This document shows, in pieces, positions 50,001-58,054 of a stretch of DNA of 64,000 bases. Each line of letters starts with the position of its first letter. Positions within the stretch are counted from its first letter, which is position 1. The notes below the pieces were generated by a model that was given only the letters and a program-made list of their open reading frames with translations, was not told where the DNA came from and ran no database searches. Position numbers and translations under genes: made by a program. Origin of the DNA: Dolomedes plantarius. Taxonomy: Eukaryota > Arthropoda > Arachnida > Araneae > Dolomedidae. The stretch lies in assembly GCA_907164885.2 (NCBI GenBank), contig OU015496.1, forward strand, positions 169,682,242 through 169,746,241. The letters are read 5' to 3'.

Positions 50001-52789
50001 GTGTGTGTTTGTCCCTTACAAATCTTGCAATCGATTTTTAACTAACTTCCCGACTAGCTAGACATTTGAAACTTTTAGAATACATCATAACACGATGACA
50101 ATGCATTATTTTAATACTTTTAGCCATCTTTAAGGAGAATTGAATTCATTTTCAGTTAATTTTGTTTTGTAGACTGGTGCAGCCATCTATCGGCCGGGAC
50201 GGGAACGGAAAGTTAAACGCATGTTAACTTCCAATTAACTTCATTTTCTTTCAAGTTGATGGGATAATTCATCAAAAAAATTTTAAAAAGTATTTATTAA
50301 TACATAGAATTGTCAAGTTTATATGATTCAACAGAAAATTTAAAAACATGGTATATAAAAAGTTCTTTTATCTTGTAATTATTGTTTTTTTTTACTAAAA
50401 TTTTAATTTTTGTCACAAAGGGTAAATGAATTTTCTCACATGTCGTATATAATCATCTAACACCGTCAGAGGGTTAAAAGGAAGAAAGAAATGCGGTTAT
50501 ATTTTACAGTTCAGCAAAAATTACTTGCATTCTAATTGGAAAATTGGAGTTTATTGTGCAATTTAAGATGACGTGCCTTTCTCTTCTCTTTTTGAATATA
50601 TTAGGCTGAATCTTTATCATAAAAAAGCATTACATTTTAACTTATCTGCTGGATAATTTAACAACAATTTAGTTCTATTCTTCGAATGAAAGAAATTAAC
50701 AAGAGAAAATAATCGTTTTGCCTGCCTGCCTCAAAGTCATTCTGAAAAGCCACTTAGAGCAGTTAGTAGTACTTTATGCCTCTGCTCTCTTATATAATTC
50801 TGACCATCTATTTCATTTGCCACCCCCAAGTACAGAAAATCTGCGCTAATTGTTATCACAGTGCTACCCACGCCTTATTGGGGAATGGCTATGTAAAATG
50901 TTAAAGTACTTCTGAGTAGCATAAAGGATTTAAAAGAATGTGTTACGCAATTAAGGAATTTTCGGCTGATGATCAAAATAATAACAAAAATTGAATGCAC
51001 ATGAAGACATATATACCACCGTATTGAAATTTAGTGCATTAATAACTTTAGTCGAATGCAAATAATATACACTGCTCACCATCCAAAATGCAACACCAAG
51101 AAGGCAGCAACCAAACAGCATGAAATTTGCGTCATACGTACAGGGCCGCCCAGAGGGGGAGACAACTGGGGCACTTTGCCCCAGGCCCCCGACTGCCGGA
51201 GGGGCCCAAAAAAAATTTTTTTTTAATATTTATTAGATTTCCTCCGAAAGAAAATTCTGAAACTTGTACTTCAAAATTCAAAATAATCTCCTAAAAAAAG
51301 GGCGATTCTCCTAAAAAAATCAGCGATTGCAACCGCCTCATCGCACCACTCCGTGGGAAGACAGGCATATTGTGTCCATGGCACTGATGGAGCGCAGTGT
51401 CACATACGCAACCATAGCACAATGAATAGAGTCTGTAACACAACATTAGGCGTCCGCACGAACAATACGACGTCGTTTGCAGCACAGTGGACTGTCCGCT
51501 AGGCGTCCATTGTTTCGCTTGCCTTTGAATTTAAACCATAGGCGTTTGTTTGCGTTTTCAATGGTGCACTGAACGGCAGAGATGGAATTCTGAATGGCAT
51601 GACATTGTGTTTTCGGAGGAATCATGCCTCTGCCTGCAACACCACGATGGTCGGATTAGAGTTTGTAGACATCGTGGAGGGAGGGTGCTCAACTGTTGTG
51701 TTATGCATCCTCATACTGGTCGTGCATCCGGTGTAATGGTGTGGGGTGGTATTGAATTCCAATCCCGCACCCCTCTAGTACGCATTACTGGTACACTTAA
51801 CAGCCAGCGCTATATCTTTGAGGTTTTGCAACCTGTTCTCCTTCCTTACCTTCAGGGCTTGTCTGCGGCCACGTTTCAACAGGACAATGCGCGACCACAC
51901 GTTGCACGCATTGTTGAAGATTTCCTCTCACACCACCAGATTGCATTTTTATCCTGGCCTGCCTGTTCTACAAATCTATCGCCCATCTAACATGTCTGGT
52001 CAATGATTGGACTTTCCTAGCCCGGCATGCCGCCCCCGCGGGTACCACAGATGAATTTTGGCTACGTGTGGAGGCAGCCATTCCCCAACACCACATCCAA
52101 AGCCTCTTTCAGTCAATGCCGCGGCGTGTCGCAGAGGTTATTGATAGGCGTGGAGGCAACACTTATTACTGATTTTCTCGTCTTCCTCACTTCAAAGAAT
52201 TCTATATTTCCAATCAATTATCATTGATACTATCTGTAATCTCTGGAATAAATTTGACTTGTCTATATCTTGTCCTTGGTATTGCATTTTGGATGGCCGG
52301 CAGTGTATTTACTAAGCCTTCCTACAAATGCTTGTCTGAAAGTTATATTTTCATGATCAATAAATTTTATTCTTTGGTGTTTTGTTTTTAAAACATTTAT
52401 ATACTGACATATATACGAGGGTGTCTATACGGGAAAATATCTTCTAATTTGTGATAATCTAGAAGCAAAAATAAGCAAGCAAATATTTTTCATATAAGTG
52501 TTTTCAAACTTTGTATCTCAATGCCCACCTTATAACTAGATATCATTTTTGCATCATGGCGTGTATAGTGAGTGTTTCATCAACAGTACAAATATGTTTG
52601 CTTATGCACTAAATATTTTCAATGATTTTTCTTTTCAGCACTGTTATGGGAGAAGAATATGAAATCTCAGCCCAAACTTGTAGTCCAGCATGTAAATCTG
52701 ATCCAAGATATTTGTGGATTTTCGAAGCCCCTTATTATAATTACTATCTAAGAGCGAACTCCAAACCTAGGTACGATGGGAAAAATTGA
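34855..52789 (+). CDS. CFAP161: CFAP161-like cilia/flagella protein, 7 exons
   Basis: Exons 34855-35042 (ATG 34860), 36122-36184, 37704-37903, 38637-38718, 39072-39230, 45681-45754 and 52639-52789 have GT/AG borders and matching phases. They give 303 aa, about the length I recall for vertebrate CFAP161. Family-like blocks follow the same order: IALTCNIDGLLYDGDIIRL (near 83-101), LMLYSEMKTYD (177-187), SLWKVFPGN, AVILTHVVTNQ (233-243) and TVMGEEYEISAQT (255-267) with a late W. I judged this from memory of the human protein, without an alignment. CFAP161 is a protein of the inside of ciliary doublet microtubules. The first exon has an acceptor-like cag just before the ATG, so a 5' UTR exon is likely. 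Introns of 6.5 and 6.9 kb are mostly transposon. Confidence 0.78.
35707..35935 (+). repeat. SINE-like repeat, family C (+ copy)
   Basis: It matches, in the opposite orientation, the repeat at 46625-46850: blocks ATTGAGGTGGCA, CAACCCTTGTGG, CCTCAGCCCACTAG, ATATGGATCTGGTC and CCGGCCAGGG in order, and an AACAACAAC tail. It lies in CFAP161 intron 1. Confidence 0.65.
36122..36184 (+). CDS. CFAP161: CFAP161-like exon 2
   Basis: The acceptor is ttatttag and the donor GTAAGT, phase 0 at both ends. It encodes 21 residues with EEKLEDYLKTVCRP. A second acceptor six bases on (tttcag) would break the frame. Confidence 0.72.
36185..37703 (+). other. CFAP161-like intron 2
   Basis: It may contain a worn hAT element: CAGTGGCGACTC at 36538 and a roughly inverted GAGCCGCCTCTA near 37375, without a convincing target duplication. 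I support no gene here. Confidence 0.4.
37704..37903 (+). CDS. CFAP161: CFAP161-like exon 3
   Basis: The acceptor is tattatag and the donor GTAGAT; phase 0 in, phase 2 out. It carries the best family block, IALTCNIDGLLYDGDIIRL. Confidence 0.82.
38230..38345 (-). repeat. SINE-like repeat, family C (fragment)
   Basis: CACTTCAATTTTGATCGAGC and following bases match the 46740-46800 part of family C. It is a 5' fragment on the minus strand in CFAP161 intron 3. Confidence 0.55.
38637..38718 (+). CDS. CFAP161: CFAP161-like exon 4
   Basis: The acceptor is tatttcag and the donor GTAAAT; phase 2 in, phase 0 out. It encodes IPSTVPLMYEECINVCTELS. Confidence 0.76.
39072..39230 (+). CDS. CFAP161: CFAP161-like exon 5
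   Basis: The acceptor is ttttacag and the donor GTATGA, phase 0 at both ends. It encodes LMLYSEMKTYDKFSVLSGNQ and SARSLWKVFPGN. Confidence 0.82.
39231..40427 (+). other. CFAP161-like intron 5, first part
   Basis: Contains a G run (39527-39539) and a GC-richer stretch (39550-39920) that looks like an unclassified repeat. The 80-aa open frame at 39741 has no recognisable domain. Confidence 0.5.
40740..41040 (-). pseudogene. hAT transposase C-terminal (dimerisation) remnant
   Basis: ISERSFSKLKLIKTYLRSNM followed by SQHRLSSLVAISIE is the hATC dimerisation motif. An upstream piece in another frame (MTSIREVAELLLIHTAASSG) belongs to the same protein, so at least one frameshift has occurred. The RNase H-like catalytic part is not readable. 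Confidence 0.85.
41506..41790 (-). repeat. tRNA-derived SINE, family F (minus)
   Basis: On the minus strand GTGGCGTAGTGGTTAAAAG is A-box-like and CAGGGTTCGACCCTG contains the B box. A central AGTGGGTCGATAAAATAAGG block follows, resembling conserved central domains of other invertebrate SINEs. The flanks TTCGGTGGTGTTAA (41492-41505) and TTCGGTAGTGTTAA (41791-41804) form a 14-bp duplication with one mismatch. Confidence 0.82.
41902..42075 (+). repeat. tRNA-derived SINE, family A (most complete copy)
   Basis: A-box GATGGCCGAATGG and B-box GGGTTCGAATCCC, then the family body (GGCATGGACG, TTCGGAATCGG, GGTCCTGGTCTAATTAGCCC) ending GCTCCAAACCAAG. The tRNA-like head resembles Leu/Ser tRNAs. Confidence 0.82.
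42296..42468. mobile_element. MITE nested in the hAT element
   Basis: CAGTGACGTAGCGAGC and CTCGCTACGCTACTG are inverted ends. Flanks ACTTAATC and CTTTAACC agree at 6 of 8 positions. 173 bp. Confidence 0.72.
43377..45024 (+). other. CFAP161-like intron 5, last part
   Basis: Non-coding, no repeat ends recognised. A B-box-like GGGGTTGAAATCC near 44092 hints at an old SINE. Confidence 0.45.
45025..45200 (-). repeat. Possible SINE, related to family C
   Basis: Begins TTGTTGTAGTCGTTGTTTCTAA, a reverse-oriented (AACAACAAC)-type tail, then CCTCCTGGTCTAG and AGATCAGGTCCATGAGTCC, which resemble family C loosely. Confidence 0.4.
45681..45754 (+). CDS. CFAP161: CFAP161-like exon 6
   Basis: The acceptor is catctccag and the donor GTATTG; phase 0 in, phase 2 out. 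It encodes ENTAVILTHVVTNQNLTLED. It is separated from exon 5 by 6.5 kb of transposon-rich intron. Confidence 0.76.
46124..46599. mobile_element. hAT-type MITE (CAGGGCCCGATTT ends)
   Basis: CAGGGCCCGATTT and AAATCAGGGCCTG form the inverted ends, with the perfect duplication GTTATACG (46116-46123, 46600-46607). 476 bp, G run near 46533. Confidence 0.9.
46625..47107 (-). repeat. SINE-like family C with internal 198-bp tandem duplication
   Basis: The minus strand matches 35707-35935. The stretch from GCCACAAGGGTTGGAG (46712) recurs at 46910, including CTCAATTTTGACCGAGC and GGAACTCGTAACTTC, giving a near-identical tandem pair with a 198-bp period. Confidence 0.75.
47108..47200 (+). repeat. SINE family B, 3' fragment
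   Basis: CATAATAAAGTAGCCAGCAA to GTGCCTGCAGCA matches the second half of 33005-33219, ending in an (AAAC)n tail. Confidence 0.6.
47210..48146 (+). other. CFAP161-like intron 6, unclassified part
   Basis: Mixed composition, no gene and no clear repeat borders. Confidence 0.45.
48147..48388 (-). repeat. Possible LTR fragment with polypurine tract
   Basis: On the minus strand a G-rich tract (48376-48388) precedes TGTAGTGTCTGCGATGC, which could open an LTR running to about 48147 (ending ...ATCA). No partner LTR or coding region is visible, so this is tentative. Confidence 0.3.
49266..49282 (+). mobile_element. Helitron 3' terminus (third family)
   Basis: AGGGGCGAAGCCCCTAG: a 6-bp stem hairpin directly followed by AG to complete CTAG, then T. 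It is preceded by GAGCGAGCGTAGCGAGCC, typical of Helitron ends. The 5' end is not located. Confidence 0.7.
49452..50473. mobile_element. piggyBac-type MITE flanked by TTAA
   Basis: CCCTTTAACGGTG and CACCGTCAGAGGG are 13-bp inverted ends with two mismatches, flanked by TTAA (49448-49451, 50474-50477). The outermost CCCTTTAACG is shared with the piggyBac remnant at 17522. It carries a copy of repeat family E. Confidence 0.78.
49974..50375 (+). repeat. Dispersed repeat family E, copy 2
   Basis: Colinear with 34063-34466, including ACTTCCCGACTAGCTAGACA and GTTGATGGGATAATTCATCA. It lies inside the TTAA-flanked element. Confidence 0.72.
50478..51067 (+). other. CFAP161-like intron 6, nothing recognised
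   Basis: Non-coding AT-rich DNA between two transposons. Confidence 0.6.
51070..52305 (+). mobile_element. Tc1-like DNA transposon, inactive
   Basis: CACTGCTCACCATCCAAAAT and the inverted ATTTTGGATGGCCGGCAGTG, each beside TA (51068-51069, 52306-52307), bound a 1236-bp element. It encodes a broken DD34E transposase. The stretch from CAGGGCCGCCCAGAGG (51142) looks like the end of another element inserted near its 5' side. Confidence 0.9.
51550..52227 (+). pseudogene. Tc1-like transposase pseudogene
   Basis: The readable part holds the first catalytic block (WHDIVFSEES, where family members have D in place of the second-last E), VMVWGGI, and the second block (FQQDNARPH). It continues to WPACSTNLSPI and then TAA (51988-51990). 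In relatives the residue after SPI is the third catalytic Glu, so the stop falls on it. HVW follows in frame after the stop. The N-terminal DNA-binding half is missing or scrambled. Confidence 0.87.
52639..52789 (+). CDS. CFAP161: CFAP161-like last exon
   Basis: The acceptor is tcttttcag, entered in phase 2, and the frame runs to TGA at 52787-52789. It encodes TVMGEEYEISAQTC and a late DPRYLWIFEAP. The G-x-E-x-E-x-x-A-x-T spacing matches the C-terminal block of CFAP161. A GTACGA near the end could act as a donor, but the open frame simply stops 15 bases later. Confidence 0.78.
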
Positions 52790-53379
52790 AACTTCGCTAA
52801 TAGTACCACCATGAAATTTTAAATTATGCCAAATATTTAAAAGTATTGGAAGTTTTGTGAGAATGAAGGGAACTCTCCAGCCTTTTATAAATTATAAATG
52901 AATTTTAGGTATTGAACTGATGTGGTTAAAAAAAAAGATATCACGTGTGTATAAAATCAACTCGATTTTTATTACTTTCTGTTCACTAATAATTCCGCTT
53001 GTTTGGAAATAATTCATTTTCTGTAATTCCTTAGACGTTTCATAAAAGACACAATCTAAAAAATTATACGGACAAGATTGTAACAAATATGTATAGCTAT
53101 ATGTATAAAATTGTAATTCTATCTGTCTTTGTCTATTTTCTATACATTCCGAAAGCCTGTAACTAATCCAGATCAAAATTTACAAAGGTATTCTCTATGA
53201 CTCTGCAGAAAAACGTAGGCTATTTTATATTAGACTGCTCCTCTCCTCCCTTTGATTTCATATCCTTTACATTTTGCTGTAGACTTGTATTAAATCTTAA
53301 TTTTGCCTTTAAATTGTTTTCTTAGCATTACTTCCACAACCAGACGGCTTTAAAGAAGGTCAACTGTCTGTTTGATATA

Positions 53380-55099
53380 CAGTGGTTGCCAAAATTGTGG
53401 AAACCTTTCGGAAAAGGTGTATTTTTGAGATTTGAGGCCCATAACACCACTTTTTATTAAAAAATACCATAAAATTATACATCAATAAGTTAATGAAGAA
53501 TGTAATGCAGTGAAGTTTGTCCAAGTATCTATATTCTTTCAAAAGTTATAGCAAAAAAGGAATCACAATTTTCCTAGGTTAGTATGAACTAGCTTTCCTA
53601 CATTTGAATGCAAACAATGAGCATGGGTGTTTAGAGAGGCAGTCATGTGATATCTGGTTTTGGCAATGATCTAATCAGGTCACAGTAGGATTCAGCTGTT
53701 GTTGGCAAGTGTTGAAGCTGAGAGGAAGATATTTCGTTAATGCGGTGTGATTGCTATTGGAGTTGGACAGTGTTTAATGTATTTGCCATTTTGAACGTCA
53801 CAAAAACCCATAAAAACAAAGAAATGGTATGAAGAGGTGACTTGTCACCCAGACAGAGATTTCAAATAGTACTATTACGTGAACAAGGCTACAGTTATGA
53901 AGAAATTAAAGACAAATTGGTAGAAACGTAAGCAAATGTCGTACTTCTAAATTTTGAAGAGGTATAACGAGACTCGGGCACTATAAAACCAGACTGGTAA
54001 AGGCACTAAAAGGTGCTGCAACAGCAAGTGATGACAGAATGATTTAAGAGACTGTGCATAGCTGACAGAAGAAAATCATCTGGGTGTATAAAAGGCGAAA
54101 TAGCGCAAGCCAATGTGAAGTTGAGTGCAAGGACTGTTCGGCGCACACTGCAGGGATTTGGTCTATATTCTAGAATTCCACGAAACAAAAGCCATTTTTA
54201 TTCGTCAAACAAAGGTTGAAAAGATTAAACTGGGTTATAACACATGTTAATGGGACATCGGAACGATGGGACACTGTTATTTGGTCTGACGAGACCAAAA
54301 TCTCCCTGTTTGATAGTGATGGTGTAAAATATGTCAGGAGAAGAATCGGAGAAGAGTTGCATCCTAATTGTATTACACGTGCCATGGAACACCCAGTTAG
54401 TGTTATGATATGGGTTTGTATGACATCAAAAGGTGTGGACAGAATTTGCGTGATTAATGGGAATATGAATGTCCAAAAATATGTAAATGAAATAAATAGT
54501 TGAGCCCAAACTGAAGCCTTCAGCCTGTGATCTTTTCCAAGATAATGAAGCGTTTATATTTTAACAGGATTCAGTTCCATGTCATGTAGCTAAAGATTGC
54601 AAAAAAATGGTTTCAAGATAATCATATTCCAATGCTGGAATGGCCTGGGAATAATGCAGACCTTAACCGAATTGAAAATCTATGGAGTCGACGAAAGAAA
54701 CTTGTTACAGAGATACAACCCAACAATAAAAACCAATTAATAGAAGCAATAATTCAATCTTGGTTTCCCATAACAACAACTGAAGAACTAAGAGACTTGG
54801 CTCACGCCATTTAAAGGCGTTATAAGGTCGTCATTAAGAGTAAAGGTTGCCTAACTAAGTATTAACTCACCAGGTGCAAATTTTTGTCTACCTCATTTTT
54901 CTATATGTTTAACTTTTCTTCTTGATAACTGCTATTCTAATAAAAAAAATCGTTCATAACAGTTATTGCATTACATTCTTGAATAAATTATCTTTCCACT
55001 GATGTATAATTTTATGGTATTACTTAAAAAATAAGTCGAGCCTTCAAACCTCAAAAATACGCATTTTCATAAAGGTTTCCACAATTTTGACCACCACTA
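53380..55099 (+). mobile_element. Tc1/mariner-type transposon, inactive
   Basis: CAGTGGTTGCCAAAATTGTG and the inverted CACAATTTTGACCACCACTA, each beside TA (53378-53379, 55100-55101), bound 1720 bp. The next bases (GAAACCTTT...AAAGGTTTC) extend the inverted repeat. It carries a broken transposase and lies between the CFAP161-like gene and the sulfatase. Confidence 0.9.
53850..54814 (+). pseudogene. Tc1/mariner transposase pseudogene
   Basis: Fragments in several frames follow the order of a Tc1 transposase. A helix-turn-helix-like REQGYSYEEIKDKLV near 53878 comes first. Then WDTVIWSDETKISLFDSDG (from 54267), a QDSVPCHVAK block near 54565 preceded by a stop, and MLEWPGNNADLNRIENLW (from 54632), which keeps the third catalytic Glu. 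Stops and frameshifts separate them, so it cannot be active. Confidence 0.87.
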
Positions 55100-55101
55100 T
55101 A

Positions 55102-57118
55102 AATTAATTTTGGTATGTCACAGATGGTTAATAGGTCCATCACGATTGAACTGTTGATAGCGGTAGGCTTTCCAGTCGATCGCATTTGCTTTAGATTTTT
55201 ATTTTCAGTTTAAGCTCAACACTCTAAAAGTTTATCGTTTACAAGATTATCAATGCCTTTTTGTTCCGATTAAATATTTTTATGCTTATTTTGACCGCGA
55301 TCAAGCAATTGTATTATGAAAATGGGAATAGAAGAAAAAAAATTGAATAAAAAAGCTATGGAATGTCATGCTCGAAATATGCTGCAAAGGACAAATACAA
55401 TTGGGCGTTCCTAGTGGGATTCAAAGGCCCCGCTTTACCTCCAACCGAATGTTGTTAAGACCTAAAGATGGAAGCCTTTTGTGAGCGCTTTGCTATACGA
55501 TGTAAGAAAAGCAGATCGGCTTAACACCAAGTCAAAGGTTTAGGCAGACTGCTTGGGCAAGAGATGGAACGAGTGCCCAGACTTGGACAATGATCTGCGC
55601 TAATTTGGGAATAAGTGAGTGCAGCTACGACCTAAGTAGCCCGCTCCTTAGGGGAGGGGGACGCTGACAGAATGATTGAGCAAACCAGCTGATCACGAAG
55701 GAGATAACTCGCGAGTCCTGAAAATGGGGACGGAGACATACGATGACAAGAGAGAGAGCCGAAAACTGAAATCAGAACAATGTGTGCTAAACAACATCGA
55801 ATTTAGAACGCCAAAACATGAATCTATAATGTCACCTTCCGCCTTTTTGTGGAGGCAAGGAAGATGTCGGGACTGTTTAAAAGTGCTCTGAGTCGTTTAG
55901 CAGAGGCCGGGTACCCTCCAATTCTGCTAGGAAACTGAATTTCTAATTTTTTTAAAATCGCATTTACCTTTCATTTAGTTTAATTGTAAAATCCAGATTT
56001 TAATTTTTTTCTGTGTGATGTTAGTGTTTGAAATATCAGTGTATAAGGGTTTGTTTTTTCCTTTTTTTTTTTTTTTGGGGGGGGGGGGAAGGGTAGGATA
56101 TCCATGCAATGCTACATAAATGGAATTATAGAATTTTCATCACCTTTTACGAATTGTTTTTAATCTTTGGTTATTTATTTGATATTTACATAATTAGAAA
56201 ACACTGTGCATAACATAGCATGATAGTAATAACATAAATGACATTAATAAGCAGTAAAAATTAAGTTCTGAAAAGCAACTATACAAGTACAAAGCATGTA
56301 GTCGCATTTCATTTTTTTAAACTATCCTTTCCACAGTCGTAGCTTAAGCAGTACAAATATTTGTTACAAACCAAACAATTTTTAACGAAACATTTTATAT
56401 TGTCAATTTATTCGTACATTAATCAAGAGAGCTTAAGAATCATGCCAATCAACAGTGTGTAAGATTATTTTCGTAGAGATGGGGAAAATATAACAAATTA
56501 TACTCGCTGAAATACTTGCTGCTGCATGTTCTTAAGTGTTCATAAATATCACCTGATTGAACGAGAGATCTCGAATCGCGAGGTAATATCCTCTTTCTCG
56601 GGGCTTTTTTTGGGGGGGAATACGCGAGGATACGGCGTATCCCCACCTATTTTTTAAAGGATTATTTTGGCTTAACTTAACCCAAAATTTAATAAACTTA
56701 CGAATCGATTGTTAATATATAACAAAAAGTATTTTTTAACTGCGAGTTGTTTTATTCCCCTGTGACGTAACGTGTGAAAACACGGCACTAAAAATACGCA
56801 CCTTTATTTGAGAAAACACAGTATATCCACCTATTTTTTTAGGAAAAAAAGCACTGCTCTTTCTATTTCGAAAAATTCCAAGTCAATATATCTTCTAGAT
56901 GCGCAAGATGACTCATCCATCCACGTTGGATTTCCTTTGTTTGATAGTATTTGTGTTTGTTTTGTTCCCCATGAAGCTATTATAAGATTTATAGCTCCTT
57001 ATTAGCTATACTTTCTACGGTTCATGGTCTTGCCACTCTGATTTTGCGCATCTAACTGCGCAGTGTGTATTTTTCCAATCGTTGCACAAGCTGATACATG
57101 ATTTAAAAGAATCGCTTA
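55102..57118. other. Intergenic between CFAP161-like gene and sulfatase
   Basis: A GC-richer block (about 55420-55930) looks like an unclassified repeat. A T then G run sits near 56063-56089. I support no gene and no clear promoter. Confidence 0.5.
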
Positions 57119-57119
57119 A

Positions 57120-57304
57120 GGCCCTGTTCACATAGGAGTCCATTGCGTTGCGTTAAGGAAAAGATGACGTTTGGACGAAAATAAACCAATCATAGGCATT
57201 AAAAATTTCATTGCTAATCGTTTGGAGGCCTATGATTGGTTTATTTTCGTCTTAACGTCATCTTTTCTTTAACGCAACGCAACACTCTCTATGTGAACAG
57301 GCCC
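57120..57304. mobile_element. Palindromic MITE (Harbinger-like ends)
   Basis: GGCCCTGTTCACATAGGAG and CTCTATGTGAACAGGCC are outer inverted ends. Long inner arms continue the palindrome (GATGACGTTTGGACGAAAAT / ATTTTCGTCTTAACGTCATC). TTA-like flanks fit Harbinger. It folds back over most of its 185 bp and lies about 500 bp before the sulfatase ATG. Confidence 0.8.
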
Positions 57305-57798
57305 TTACTCTCATTTTACTACTCCTTGGTTCCTGCGGTTGGTCTTGCCCTTTAAACTGTGGCTGTGTCACTGTTATTTTTCATACGAATACATTATATG
57401 TCTGATAAGGGTAGCAAAAGAGATGTTATCAGTGAGCAGTGATTAACATTATTTTCTTGACGAAGCCGTCATAAACAGCGGAGTTGGTTCAGTTCCTCGA
57501 AGTATTAGATTCTGTAATTTGTGACATAGAACATATATATCTTACAATCGCATAATCTTACGAATCCAACCATTTTCAATAATTCTTGTCATGATTTTCT
57601 AAAAAAGGAATGTATAATATTTATAATTATGAAATACACATGTTTGTAATATTTACTGATCATAGTTTTGTTTGGCGCGCTTAACACATGATAATTTTTT
57701 TTATCATGAACTTAATGTAGTGATTTCGATTTTTCCGAATGTTTGGATCTTATAGCCATAACAAGATTTTCGAATTGTTCTAGCATAAATTTTACATT

Positions 57799-58054
57799 AT
57801 GCACAGAATTATTTTTCTTGCCTCTATTATCACTCTTCCAACTGTTGTATATACTCTTCCAAATTTTGTGATATTTTTAGCCGATGACTTAGGGTATGGG
57901 GATTTAGGATGCTTCGGAAATATTTCTATGAAAACACCTAACATTGACAGGCTTTCTGAGAATGGTGTGAAATTAACTCATCATTTAACAGCAGATGCAG
58001 TTTGCACACCAAGTAGAGCAGCCTTTTTAACTGGACGTTATCCAGTTAGATCAG
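57799..58054 (+). CDS. STS: Sulfatase exon 1
   Basis: ATG opens a short signal peptide ending near residue 19. The exon contains [10 protein letters not shown] and the [14 protein letters not shown] signature. Its donor is GTGAGT, phase 1. Reading past the donor stops within 50 residues. Confidence 0.93.

Noticed and set aside
53360..53542. Minus-strand small open frames around 52892-53542
   Set aside because: They lie in the Tc1 terminal repeat and AT-rich flank with no protein features.
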